Source of the DNA: Rathayibacter sp. VKM Ac-2754
GTDB lineage: Bacteria > Actinomycetota > Actinomycetes > Actinomycetales > Microbacteriaceae
DNA: 64,000 nt
NCBI RefSeq assembly: GCF_009807095.1
Contig: NZ_WUCC01000009.1
Span: 1 to 64,000, forward strand
Reading direction: 5' to 3'
Position 1 is the stretch's first letter; the number at the start of each line of letters is the position of its first letter. The position numbers and the translations under genes are program-made. This document shows, one piece after another, positions 23,228 through 31,841 of this stretch. The notes below the pieces were generated by a model. The model saw nothing but the letters and a program-made list of their open reading frames with translations, was not told the origin of the DNA and ran no database searches.

Positions 23228-24877
23228 ATGAGGGTCACCGACACCAGCGACCTGTGGTGGCGCTCCGCCGTCTTCTACAACCTCGACGTCGAGACCTTCA
23301 TGGACTGGAACGACGACGGCGTCGGCGACCTCGAGGGCCTCGCCCACCGCATCGACTACCTCGCCGAGCTCGGCGTCAGCTGCCTCTGGCTCGCCCCGTT
23401 CTACCCGTCGCCCGGCCGCGACAACGGCTACGACATCAGCGACTTCTTCGGCGTCGACCGCCGGTACGGCCACCACGGAGACGTCGTGGAGGTCCTCCGC
23501 ACCGCGCACGACCGCGGGATGCGCGTCATCGTCGACCTCGTCGTCAACCACACCAGCGACCAGCACCCGTGGTTCCAGGCGGCGCGCTCCTCCCCGGACA
23601 GCCCCTACCGCGACTACTACCTCTGGCGCGACGAGCCGCCCGCCGACCAGCCCGCCAACGTGTTCCCGGACGCCGAGGACGGCGTCTGGTTCTTCGACGA
23701 GCAGGCCGGTCAGTACTACCTGCACAACTTCTACCGCCACCAGCCCGACCTCAACACCGACAACCCCGCCGTACGCGACGAGATCGCCAAGCTGGTCGGC
23801 TTCTGGCTCCAGCTCGGGGTCGACGGCTTCCGCGTCGATGCGGTCCCCTTCCTGATCACCCCCGGCGCACCCGACGAGCACGAGTGGCTGCGACTGCTGC
23901 GCCGCTTCGTCTCGCGCCGCTCGGGCGAGGCGATGATGCTCGGCGAGGTCAACCTCGGCCGCGACGAGCAGCTCGCCTTCTTCGGCGGCGCCGACGCCGA
24001 CGAGCTGTCGATCCAGTTCGACTTCATCGGCAACCAGCGCCTCTACCTGGCGCTCGCCCGGGGCGAGGCCGCGCCGCTCGTCGAGGCCCTCGCGAGCCGC
24101 CCCGCGATCTCGACCGGCAGCCAGTGGGCCAACTTCGTGCGCAACCACGACGAGCTCACCCTCGACCAGCTGTCGGAGCCGGAGCGCGACGAGGTCTTCG
24201 CAGCCTTCGCTCCGGAGGAGTCGCAGCGGATCCACGGGCGGGGCATCGTCCGCCGCCTCCCCCCGATGCTCGACGGCGATCCGCGCCGCATCCGGATGAT
24301 CTACAGCCTCCTGTTCTCGCTGCCCGGCGTGCCCGTCCTCTACTACGGCGAGGAGATCGGGATGGGCGAGAACCCGTCCCTGCCGGGCCGCGGCGCGGTG
24401 CGCAGTCCGATGCAGTGGAGCGCGGCGGCCAACGGCGGCTTCTCGCGGGCCGACGCCGACGACCTGGTCGCCGCCGTCACCGAGGGCGGCTTCGGTCCTG
24501 AGCACGTGAACGCGGCGGACCAGCTGCGCGACTCCGTTTCGCTGCTCGCGCACGTGAAGGGCCTCGCCTGGCTCTACCGCCGCTCCCCCGAGATCGGCTG
24601 GGGCGACTTCGTCCAGCTGCCCGCCGACGACCCGGCCGTCTTCGCGCACCAGGTGTCGGCGTCGACGGGGACCACGGTGGCGGTGCACAACCTCGCGTCG
24701 AGCCCCTGCTCGGCGACGCTGCGGCTGCCGGACGCGCCCGCCGGCGCCCGCCTCGTCGACTCCCTCTCCGGCGACTCGACGCCCGTCGGCCCCGACGCGT
24801 CCGTCACCCTGCCGCTCGACGCCTACGGCGCCCGCTGGTTCCGCCTCGCATCGGAGTCGTCCCGCCGCCTGGTCTGA
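23228..24877 (+). CDS. GH13 alpha-amylase-family enzyme, trehalose-synthase-like
   Basis: A 549-residue glycoside hydrolase family 13 protein, near trehalose synthase in style (WWRSAVFYNLDVETFMDWN, GYDISDFFGV, TSDQHPWFQ). Conserved regions are VDLVVNH, GFRVDAVP with nucleophile D204, LGEV with acid E240, and NHDE with D308. A beta-sheet C domain ends the protein. It probably interconverts or hydrolyses an alpha-glucoside such as maltose, trehalose or sucrose; it lacks the maltokinase fusion seen in some TreS. It starts within eight bases of a stop in the upstream leader. It is flanked on both sides by copies of one hairpin element. Confidence 0.85.
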   Translation: MRVTDTSDLWWRSAVFYNLDVETFMDWNDDGVGDLEGLAHRIDYLAELGVSCLWLAPFYPSPGRDNGYDISDFFGVDRRYGHHGDVVEVLRTAHDRGMRVIVDLVVNHTSDQHPWFQAARSSPDSPYRDYYLWRDEPPADQPANVFPDAEDGVWFFDEQAGQYYLHNFYRHQPDLNTDNPAVRDEIAKLVGFWLQLGVDGFRVDAVPFLITPGAPDEHEWLRLLRRFVSRRSGEAMMLGEVNLGRDEQLAFFGGADADELSIQFDFIGNQRLYLALARGEAAPLVEALASRPAISTGSQWANFVRNHDELTLDQLSEPERDEVFAAFAPEESQRIHGRGIVRRLPPMLDGDPRRIRMIYSLLFSLPGVPVLYYGEEIGMGENPSLPGRGAVRSPMQWSAAANGGFSRADADDLVAAVTEGGFGPEHVNAADQLRDSVSLLAHVKGLAWLYRRSPEIGWGDFVQLPADDPAVFAHQVSASTGTTVAVHNLASSPCSATLRLPDAPAGARLVDSLSGDSTPVGPDASVTLPLDAYGARWFRLASESSRRLV

Positions 24878-24932
24878 CGCCCGCCCGAGACCCCGGAGTC
24901 GCCCTCGAGCTCGAGTCACCCGCCCACTCTCC

Positions 24933-24970
24933 GAAGGTTGCGGTAGTCGCGCCCGACTACCGCAACTTTC
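24933..24970. repeat. Second GTTGCGGTAGTCG hairpin
   Basis: Arms 24933-24949 and 24954-24970 pair over 17 bp with one mismatch that would be a G-U pair, around a CGCC loop. The surrounding bases (CCACTCTCC before, GAATCGA after) are also shared with the copy at 23020, so the repeated element is nearly 60 bp long. Confidence 0.8.
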
Positions 24971-25061
24971 GCTGAATCGAGGGCAGCGCCCGGCCAGCAG
25001 CCCCGGCGTTCCCTGAGAGGGCACGAGGCGTTCTCACGGCGGACGTCCCTACTCTGTCCCG

Positions 25062-26381
25062 GTGGACTTAGACACCCTCCTCAACATCGGCCTCGTCGTG
25101 CTGTTCGTCCTCATCGGAGGCGTCTTCGCCGGCACCGAGATGGCCATCGTCAGCCTCCGCGAGAGCCAGGTCCGTGCGATCGAGGCCGACAGCGAGCGCG
25201 GCCGCCGCATCGCCGAGCTTGTCCGCAACCCCAACACCTTCCTCTCGGCGGTGCAGATCGGCGTCACCCTCGCCGGCCTCTTCTCGTCGGCGTACGGCGC
25301 CTCGACGATCGCGCCCGACCTCGTGCCCCCGCTGCAGTCGCTCGGCCTCTCGGCCGGCGCCGCCTCGACAGTCGCGCTCATCGCGATGACGCTCGTCATC
25401 GCCTACCTGTCGCTCGTGCTCGGCGAGCTCGTGCCCAAGCGCCTGGCCATGCAGAAGTCGGTCGCCTTCACCAAGATCCTCGCCCCGCCGCTCAACGGGC
25501 TGGCCCGCCTCATGCGCCCGGTCATCTGGCTGCTGTCGGTGTCGACCGACGCCGTGGTGCGCCTCCTCGGGGCCGACCCGCGCGAGAAGGGCGAGAGCGT
25601 CTCGGCCGACGAGGTGCGCGACATGATCTCGAGCAACACCGAGATCCACGAGGACAGCCGACGCCTCCTCACCGACATCTTCCGCGCCGACGACCGCCGC
25701 GTCGCCGAGGTGATGCGGCCGCGTCACGACGTCGACTTCCTCCGCGGCGAGCTGCCCGTGGCGGAGGGGTACCGCGCCGTCCTCGGGGCCCCGCACTCGC
25801 GCTACCCGGTCGTCGGCGAGAGCTTCGACGACGTCCTCGGATTCGTCCACGTCCGCGATCTGATGGCCGCGTACCCGGAGGAGTCTCCCCGTACCGTCGC
25901 CGACATCACCCGCCCGATGCTCGCCGTCCCCGGCACCACGAAGGTGCTGTCGGCGCTGCGCACCATGCGCCAGGACGGCCACCAGATCGCCGTCGTCATC
26001 GACGAGTACGGCGGGACCGACGGCATCATCACGCTCGAGGACCTGCTCGAGGAGCTCGTCGGCGAGATCTACGACGAGTACGACGGCGCCCGCCAGGAGG
26101 GCGACGCGAAGGCAGCCGAGAACCTCCTCGAGATCGACGGCGGCATGATCCTCGAGGATCTCGAGGAGCTCCTGCACGTCGAACTTCCCGAGGGCCCGTA
26201 CGAGACGGTCGGCGGCTACATCCTCGACCGCATCGGCCGCGTCGCGGTGGTGGGCGACTCGCTGGTCGTCGGCGACCACCTGCTCCGCATCGCCGAGACC
26301 GACCGCTACCGGATCTCGCGGATCACGCTCGTGCCGCAGCCCGCGTCGTCCGCCGCGGAGGAGTCCGAACCGGCCTCCTGA
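25062..26381 (+). CDS. CNNM/CBS/CorC-HlyC family membrane protein
   Basis: A 439-residue protein of the hemolysin-C-like family. The N-terminal CNNM (DUF21) domain (about 1-190) has helices beginning LLNIGLVVLFVLIGGVFAGTEM. A CBS pair follows (about 210-335: VMRPRHDVDFL and FVHVRDLMAAYP, then AVVIDEYGGTDGIITLEDLLEELVG). The CorC/HlyC domain (about 350-430) ends it. Family members are Mg2+/Co2+ transporters or efflux modulators. The GTG start at 25062 is the only well-placed start. Co-regulated partners are not evident. Confidence 0.9.
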   Translation: MDLDTLLNIGLVVLFVLIGGVFAGTEMAIVSLRESQVRAIEADSERGRRIAELVRNPNTFLSAVQIGVTLAGLFSSAYGASTIAPDLVPPLQSLGLSAGAASTVALIAMTLVIAYLSLVLGELVPKRLAMQKSVAFTKILAPPLNGLARLMRPVIWLLSVSTDAVVRLLGADPREKGESVSADEVRDMISSNTEIHEDSRRLLTDIFRADDRRVAEVMRPRHDVDFLRGELPVAEGYRAVLGAPHSRYPVVGESFDDVLGFVHVRDLMAAYPEESPRTVADITRPMLAVPGTTKVLSALRTMRQDGHQIAVVIDEYGGTDGIITLEDLLEELVGEIYDEYDGARQEGDAKAAENLLEIDGGMILEDLEELLHVELPEGPYETVGGYILDRIGRVAVVGDSLVVGDHLLRIAETDRYRISRITLVPQPASSAAEESEPAS

Positions 26382-26403
26382 GCCGGGTCGCGGCAGTCGC
26401 GCC

Positions 26404-28137
26404 TCACGGCAGTCGCGCCTCGACCCACCGCGTCGCCGGCAGCCCGCGCACCCCGGGCCGCGCGGTCCAGAGCCCGCCCGCGAACGGATGCGCCGCCCGC
26501 TCCTCCGCCGAGAGGTCGCGCGAGGCGGACGACACGATCGCCACGTCGAGCTCCTCGCCCGCGAAGGCGATGCTCGACACGTGCGGAGCGTCGACGGCGA
26601 TGCCCTCCCCCTCGACGCGGCGGCCCTCGGCGTCGTAGACGCGCACGCCGCTCCCGCCCCAGATCGCGCACCAGAGCCGCCCCTCGGAGTCGACGGTGAT
26701 CCCGTCGACGAAGACGCCCTCCTCGGGCTCGAGGAACGTCTCGCGCGCGGACTCGCCGGGGTACGAGCGCCGGTGGACCACTCCCGACTCGGTGTCGACC
26801 GAGTACATCACCGAGCCGTCGGGCGACCAGCCGAGTCCGTTCGAGAGCCGCAGGTCGTGGTCGAGCACGGTGACCGAGCCGTCGTGCTCGAGGCGGAGGA
26901 GCACGTCGTCGCCCACGGACTCGCCCAGCGTCAGCGACCCGACCACCAGCCGTCCCTGCGGGTCGATCGAGCCGTCGTTGAAACGGTGCCCCTCGGGCAG
27001 CAGCTCGGAGCCGCGGGTCAGCGACCCGTCGACCTCGAGGATCGCGAGGCACCGGGTGAGCGCGACCAGCACGCGTCCGTCGCCGAGCGGCAGGGCGCAG
27101 CCGACCTGCTCGCCCACGTCCGAGCGCGAGATCGCGCCGATCCCCTCCGCGGTGAGCGGAGCCGAGAGCACGGCACCCGCCTCGATGTCGACCCAGGTCA
27201 CGCGACCGGTGCCGGCGTCCCAGACGGGCCCCTCGCTGAGGATGTAGGAAGGGGTGCCCGCAGGCGTCGCGTCGATCATCCGCCCACCGTAGTCGCGGGC
27301 GGTGGGAGGCCGGGGGGCGGTTGACGCGCTCCCTTCGACGAGCGAGCGCGCCTCCGCCGCCACCCAGCGGACGAAGTCGGCGGCAGGGCCCGCGAGGGTG
27401 GGATCCGCCGTCGCCCCTCGCCGTCGCTGGTCGACAGCGGCCTCGAGCAGTCCGCGCCATCGGGGTTCGGTGCGGCCCAGCCACACCGCCGACTCCGCCT
27501 TCCCCGCGACAGTGCCGGACGTCGCCGTCCACAGGAGACGGGCGGCCGTGAGCACGGCGTAGGGCTGGGCCCAGTCGTCCACCAGCACCGCCGGGTCGTC
27601 GCGAATCCAGACCGCGCGTGCATCGGCCTGCTGCAGCGCCTCCGCCCGCAGGGCTCGGGGATCGATCTCGGGCACCAGCGTCGCGGCCGACTCCCCCGCC
27701 AGCGCGATCGCACGATGCCGGAGCAGCCAGCGCGCGTTCCAGGAGTCGTCGTGCGAGGACTCCACCAGCTCGCGGCTGCCGTTGTCGACGTACAGCCAGA
27801 GGCCGTGCGCTCCGACGGGGTCGCGCAGAGCGGAGGCGGTCACCCAGCTGCCCTCGAGCCGTCCGGCCCAGCGCAGCGGAAGGTCGGGAAGGGACCGGTG
27901 GAGAGCTCTCGCGGCCGCGATCCGGTCGGCGGAGAGCGCCTCCGCGCTCACGATCACGACATCCGCGTCGCTCGCCCGATCGCCGCAGCCCAGCGCGAAC
28001 GAGCCCGTGAGGTGGACTCCGACGAGTCCGTCTCCGAGGATGTCCGCGACTCCGTCCCGCAGGGCGAGGAGGGTCTGCTCGAGATCGGCCGCCTCACCCT
28101 CCGGCAGCTGCCGCCGGAGAGTGGTGCGGATCGTCAT
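26404..28137 (-). CDS. In-frame fusion: AadA-like nucleotidyltransferase plus SMP-30/gluconolactonase
   Basis: One uninterrupted 577-residue frame. Residues 1-275 form a nucleotidyltransferase of the aminoglycoside adenylyltransferase/DUF4111 type, with the GSFALGCGDRASDADVVIV metal/NTP motif. A 19-residue linker follows. Residues 287-577 form a complete SMP-30/gluconolactonase beta-propeller (LSEGPVWDAG, RFNDGSIDPQG, LSNGLGWSPDG, FVDGITVDSEG), which hydrolyses sugar lactones. No stop codon separates them. The lactonase has its own ATG at 27279 behind GGTGGGCGG, so independent translation is possible. Such a pairing is functionally puzzling; a lost stop codon or sequencing indel is the alternative. 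Confidence 0.8.
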   Translation of the reverse strand: MTIRTTLRRQLPEGEAADLEQTLLALRDGVADILGDGLVGVHLTGSFALGCGDRASDADVVIVSAEALSADRIAAARALHRSLPDLPLRWAGRLEGSWVTASALRDPVGAHGLWLYVDNGSRELVESSHDDSWNARWLLRHRAIALAGESAATLVPEIDPRALRAEALQQADARAVWIRDDPAVLVDDWAQPYAVLTAARLLWTATSGTVAGKAESAVWLGRTEPRWRGLLEAAVDQRRRGATADPTLAGPAADFVRWVAAEARSLVEGSASTAPRPPTARDYGGRMIDATPAGTPSYILSEGPVWDAGTGRVTWVDIEAGAVLSAPLTAEGIGAISRSDVGEQVGCALPLGDGRVLVALTRCLAILEVDGSLTRGSELLPEGHRFNDGSIDPQGRLVVGSLTLGESVGDDVLLRLEHDGSVTVLDHDLRLSNGLGWSPDGSVMYSVDTESGVVHRRSYPGESARETFLEPEEGVFVDGITVDSEGRLWCAIWGGSGVRVYDAEGRRVEGEGIAVDAPHVSSIAFAGEELDVAIVSSASRDLSAEERAAHPFAGGLWTARPGVRGLPATRWVEARLP

Positions 28138-28272
28138 GAGCCGACGGTACGCGCTCCTACACCTCCGCGCACCGTGCGGACAAGGGGTGAATAGCCCGGC
28201 GATACAAGGGTCTATCGTCGTCTCGCCGCACCCGAGGAGCAGACGGAGCCGGGGCGACAGGAGGGCCTTCTC

Positions 28273-29724
28273 ATGTCGACAGGTACGACCGACTCGCGTG
28301 ACGCGAAGGGTCCGGTGCGCAGTCTCGTCCCGGCACGCATCGACAGGCTCCCGTGGACGAGGTTCCACTGGTCGATCGTCGTGGGGCTCGGCTTCTCCTG
28401 GGTCCTCGACGGACTCGAGATCCAGATCGTCGCCTCCGCCGGATTCGCGAAGGAGTTCGGCCTCGACGCCGCGCAGGTCGGCGTGCTCGGCTCGGTCTAC
28501 CTGGTCGGCCAGATCGTGGGGGCGCTCGTCTTCGGGCGGCTCAGCGACAAGCTCGGGCGGCGCAGGCTCTTCATCCTGACCCTGGTGATCTACCTGGTCG
28601 CGAGCGGACTCGCCGGCCTCGCGCCGAACTACGCGTTCCTCGCGGTGTTCCGCTTCTTCGCCGGCATGGGCATCGGCGGCGAGTACGCGGCCATCAACTC
28701 CGCCATCGACGAGCTGATCCCGTCGAAGTACCGCGGCCGCGTCGACATCGCGATCAACGGCACGTACTGGGGAGGCGCGGCGCTCGGCTCCGCGGCGAAC
28801 CTGTTCTTCCTCAACGACGAGATCTTCGCCGAGAACGTCGGCTGGCGACTCGGCTTCTTCCTCGGCCCGATCCTCGGACTGGCGATCATCTACCTCCGCC
28901 GGCACATCCCCGAGAGCCCGCGCTGGCTGATGACGCACGGCCGGGAGGAGGAGGCGGAGCGCACCGTCGACGAGATCGAGCGCCGCGTGAAGGCCGAGGG
29001 CGGCACCGTCGAGCCGGTCGACGACTCGCTGGCGATCACGGTCAAGGCGACCGAGAGCATCCCGTTCCGCACCATCGCCCGCGTGCTGATCAGGCAGTAC
29101 CCGAAGCGGACGCTGGTCGGCGCGACCATGATGATCACGCAGTCCTTCCTCTACAACGCGATCTTCTTCACCTACGCGCTGGTGCTCGAGAACTTCTACG
29201 GCGTGGAGCAGAGCGCCGTCTCGTACTTCTTCTTCCCGTTCGCGATCGGCAATCTGCTCGGCCCGCTGGTGCTCGGCCACCTGTTCGACGTGTGGGGCCG
29301 GCGCAAAATGATCTTCCTCACCTACGGGATCTCGGGCGCCGTGCTGGCGCTCTCGGCGCTGCTCTTCAGCATGGACGTGCTGACCGCGACGACCCAGGTC
29401 GTGCTCTGGTGCGTCTCGTTCTTCTTCGCCTCGGCCGGCGCCTCGAGCGCCTACCTGACGGTGAGCGAGATCTTCCCGCTCGAGCTGCGCAGCCAGGCGA
29501 TCTCGTACTTCTTCACCCTCGGCCAGATCGCCGGCGCCGTGGCGCCGACCCTCTACGGCGTGCTGATCGGCGACGGCAGCGACCGCGGACCCCTCACCGT
29601 CGGCTACTACGTCGGCGCGGCGGTGATGATCGTCGGCGGCGTGGTGGCGCTCGTCTACGGCGTCGACGCCGAGCGCCGCAGCCTCGAGAGCATCACGGAG
29701 CCGCTCTCGACGGTGCGCGACTGA
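28273..29724 (+). CDS. Major facilitator superfamily sugar/metabolite transporter
   Basis: A 483-residue, 12-helix MFS protein. GRLSDKLGRRRLF lies in loop 2-3, and the segments WVLDGLEIQIVASAGF, PESPRWLM and VWGRRKMIF are typical of the sugar/metabolite H+ symporters. The central loop (about 215-270) is charged. It precedes iolC in the same direction, but the inositol operator lies after it, so it may be transcribed separately. Import of inositol or a related polyol is plausible from position only. Confidence 0.85.
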   Translation: MSTGTTDSRDAKGPVRSLVPARIDRLPWTRFHWSIVVGLGFSWVLDGLEIQIVASAGFAKEFGLDAAQVGVLGSVYLVGQIVGALVFGRLSDKLGRRRLFILTLVIYLVASGLAGLAPNYAFLAVFRFFAGMGIGGEYAAINSAIDELIPSKYRGRVDIAINGTYWGGAALGSAANLFFLNDEIFAENVGWRLGFFLGPILGLAIIYLRRHIPESPRWLMTHGREEEAERTVDEIERRVKAEGGTVEPVDDSLAITVKATESIPFRTIARVLIRQYPKRTLVGATMMITQSFLYNAIFFTYALVLENFYGVEQSAVSYFFFPFAIGNLLGPLVLGHLFDVWGRRKMIFLTYGISGAVLALSALLFSMDVLTATTQVVLWCVSFFFASAGASSAYLTVSEIFPLELRSQAISYFFTLGQIAGAVAPTLYGVLIGDGSDRGPLTVGYYVGAAVMIVGGVVALVYGVDAERRSLESITEPLSTVRD

Positions 29725-29797
29725 CGGCGGGCGGCGGAGTCGCGGTACGCGCCTCGCCGTGCTCCACGCGAGGAGAAGTCTCGTCGCGGCATGTTCT

Positions 29798-29811
29798 TTT
29801 GTCAGGACATT
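29798..29811 (+). promoter_or_regulatory. Inositol operator site 1
   Basis: TTTGTCAGGACATT, matching WWTGT-N4-ACAWT, about 90 bp before the iolC start. Same motif at 37726, 40983 and 45457. Likely bound by the GntR regulator encoded at 36885-37649. Confidence 0.7.
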
Positions 29812-29899
29812 GGGTGTAGCCTGGCGGCACGTCCCTTCTGATCCGCGCCGCCGCCCCTCGCCTCCCGCGAGGCGGCGACAGAAAGTTGTACAGAGCCGT

Positions 29900-30868
29900 A
29901 TGACCCCCTCCACCACGACCTACGACGTGCTGACCATCGGCCGCGTCGGCGTCGACATCTACCCGCTCCAAGACGGTCTCGGTCTCGAGGACGTCGAGAC
30001 CTTCGGCAAGTACCTCGGCGGGAGCGCGGCGAACGTCGCGGTCGCGGCGGCCCGTCACGGCCGCTCCGCCGCCCTGATCTCCCGTGCCGGCGACGACCCC
30101 TTCGGCCGCTATGTGAAGCGGGAGCTGCGCCGGCTCGGGGTGTCGGACGAGTTCGTCGGCACCGAGGCGGAGCTCGCGACCCCGGTGACGTTCTGCGAGA
30201 TCTTCCCGCCGGACGACTTCCCGCTGTACTTCTACCGCAAGCCCAAGGCCCCCGACCTCGCGATCACGGCGCAGTCGCTCGACCTCGACGCCATCCTCCG
30301 CGCGAAGGTCTACTGGTCGACCGTCACCGGCCTGACCGAGGAGCCGAGCCGCTCCGCCCACTTCATCGCCTGGAAGGCGCGCGCCCGCAAGGAGCTGACC
30401 GTGCTCGACCTCGACTACCGGCCGATGTTCTGGAGCTCCCCGGCGAGGGCGACGCAGGAGGTGGCGAAAGCGCTCGAGTGGGTCACCGTCGCCGTCGGCA
30501 ACCGCGAGGAGTGCGAGATCGCCGTCGGCGAGACCGACCCGCACCGCGCGGCCGACGCGCTGCTCGAGCGCGGTGTCGAGCTCGCGATCGTCAAGCAGGG
30601 CCCCCGGGGCGTGCTCGCCAAGACCCGCTCCGAGACCGTCGAGGTCGCCCCCTTCCCCGTCGAGGTCGTGAACGGTCTCGGTGCGGGCGACAGCTTCGGC
30701 GGCGCGCTCACCCACGGCCTGATCGAGGGCTGGGACCTCGAGCGCATCCTCCGCTTCGCCAACGTCGCGGGGGCGATCGTCGCCTCCCGCCGCGAGTGCT
30801 CGACGGCCATGCCGACCTCGGACGAGGTCGAGGCCTTCCTCGAGGAGCGCAGCGATGTCGCCGTCTGA
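29900..30868 (+). CDS. iolC: 5-dehydro-2-deoxygluconokinase
   Basis: A 322-residue PfkB-family sugar kinase. GGSAANVAVAAARHG is the first PfkB signature; VNGLGAGDSFGGALTHG is the second, with catalytic D264. It phosphorylates 2-deoxy-5-keto-gluconate in myo-inositol breakdown. I choose the ATG at 29900 because the kinase core begins there; the open frame extends to 29759. No ribosome site is clear; the 16 bases before the ATG are nearly identical to those before a short frame at 41032. The next gene overlaps by 14 bp. A regulatory site lies 90 bp upstream. Confidence 0.93.
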   Translation: MTPSTTTYDVLTIGRVGVDIYPLQDGLGLEDVETFGKYLGGSAANVAVAAARHGRSAALISRAGDDPFGRYVKRELRRLGVSDEFVGTEAELATPVTFCEIFPPDDFPLYFYRKPKAPDLAITAQSLDLDAILRAKVYWSTVTGLTEEPSRSAHFIAWKARARKELTVLDLDYRPMFWSSPARATQEVAKALEWVTVAVGNREECEIAVGETDPHRAADALLERGVELAIVKQGPRGVLAKTRSETVEVAPFPVEVVNGLGAGDSFGGALTHGLIEGWDLERILRFANVAGAIVASRRECSTAMPTSDEVEAFLEERSDVAV

Positions 30869-31772
30869 CGCGCTCCGGAGCGGCGACCGCGACGAGGCCT
30901 TCGCCCGGCTGCGCCGGCTCCGCGCCGAGGATCCGACCGCGGTCGCACGGATGCTCGCCGCCCGCCGCCGCCGCCCGCTCCTCGGTGAGAACGGCCGCCT
31001 CTTCATCGTGGCCGCCGACCACCCCGCCCGCGGCGCCCTCGGCGTCAGGAGCGACGCGATGGCGATGGCCGACCGCTACGACCTGCTCGACCGACTCGCG
31101 ACGGCCCTCTCCCGCCCCGGAGTCGACGGCGTGCTCGGGACTCCGGACATCATCGACGACCTCGCCCTCCTCGGCCTGCTCGACGACAAGGTCGTGGTCG
31201 GATCGATGAACCGCGGCGGGCTCAAGGGCGCGTCGTTCGAGATGGACGACCGCTTCACGGGCTACGACATCGACGGCATCGTCCGCGACGGCCTCGACTT
31301 CGCCAAGACCCTGCTGCGGGTGAACCTCGCCGACCACGGCTCCGCGGCGACCATCGAGGCCAACGCCCGGGCCGTCACCGCCGCCGCGGCGGCCGGGATC
31401 CCGATCATGCTCGAGCCGTTCATGAGCGAGTGGGTCGACGGAGGGGTCGTCAACGACCTCAGCGCCGACGCCGTCATCACCTCGATCGCCATCGCCTCCG
31501 GCCTCGGCTCGACCTCGGCCTACACGTGGATGAAGCTGCCCGTCGTCGACGAGATGGCGCGGGTGATGGCCGCCACGACCATGCCGACCCTCCTCCTCGG
31601 CGGCGACCCGCAGGGCAGCCCGGAGGCCACCTACGCCAAGTGGCGCGAGGCGCTCGCCCTGCCCGGCGTGCGCGGGCTCGTCGTCGGCCGCACCCTCATC
31701 TACCCGGCCGACGGAGACGTCGCCTCCGCCGTCGACACCGCCGCCGCACTCGTGCACGGCGTCACCTCCTGA
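30855..31772 (+). CDS. Cgl0158-type (beta/alpha)8 aldolase
   Basis: A 305-residue barrel of the actinobacterial Cgl0158 group, related to class I DeoC/LacD aldolases. ENGRLFIVAADHPARGALG opens the barrel; DFAKTLLRVN carries a Lys that is a candidate Schiff-base residue; the C-terminus VVGRTLIYPADGDVASAV is a phosphate-binding loop. In inositol clusters of actinobacteria it takes the place of IolJ, cleaving 2-deoxy-5-keto-gluconate 6-phosphate to dihydroxyacetone phosphate and malonate semialdehyde. The assignment rests on family and context. It overlaps iolC by 14 bp. Confidence 0.85.
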   Translation: MSPSDALRSGDRDEAFARLRRLRAEDPTAVARMLAARRRRPLLGENGRLFIVAADHPARGALGVRSDAMAMADRYDLLDRLATALSRPGVDGVLGTPDIIDDLALLGLLDDKVVVGSMNRGGLKGASFEMDDRFTGYDIDGIVRDGLDFAKTLLRVNLADHGSAATIEANARAVTAAAAAGIPIMLEPFMSEWVDGGVVNDLSADAVITSIAIASGLGSTSAYTWMKLPVVDEMARVMAATTMPTLLLGGDPQGSPEATYAKWREALALPGVRGLVVGRTLIYPADGDVASAVDTAAALVHGVTS

Positions 31773-31841
31773 GCCCCGCACCGCTCCGCCCCTCCACAGA
31801 AGCGCCGCTCTGAGAAGCGTCCCTCCACAGAAGAAGGAATC

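Noticed and set aside
21767-25024. 1085-codon minus-strand frame spanning kynU and the GH13 gene
   Set aside because: Only the last 398 codons encode kynureninase; the rest lies opposite the GH13 gene with its full catalytic motif set and reads as low-complexity shadow.
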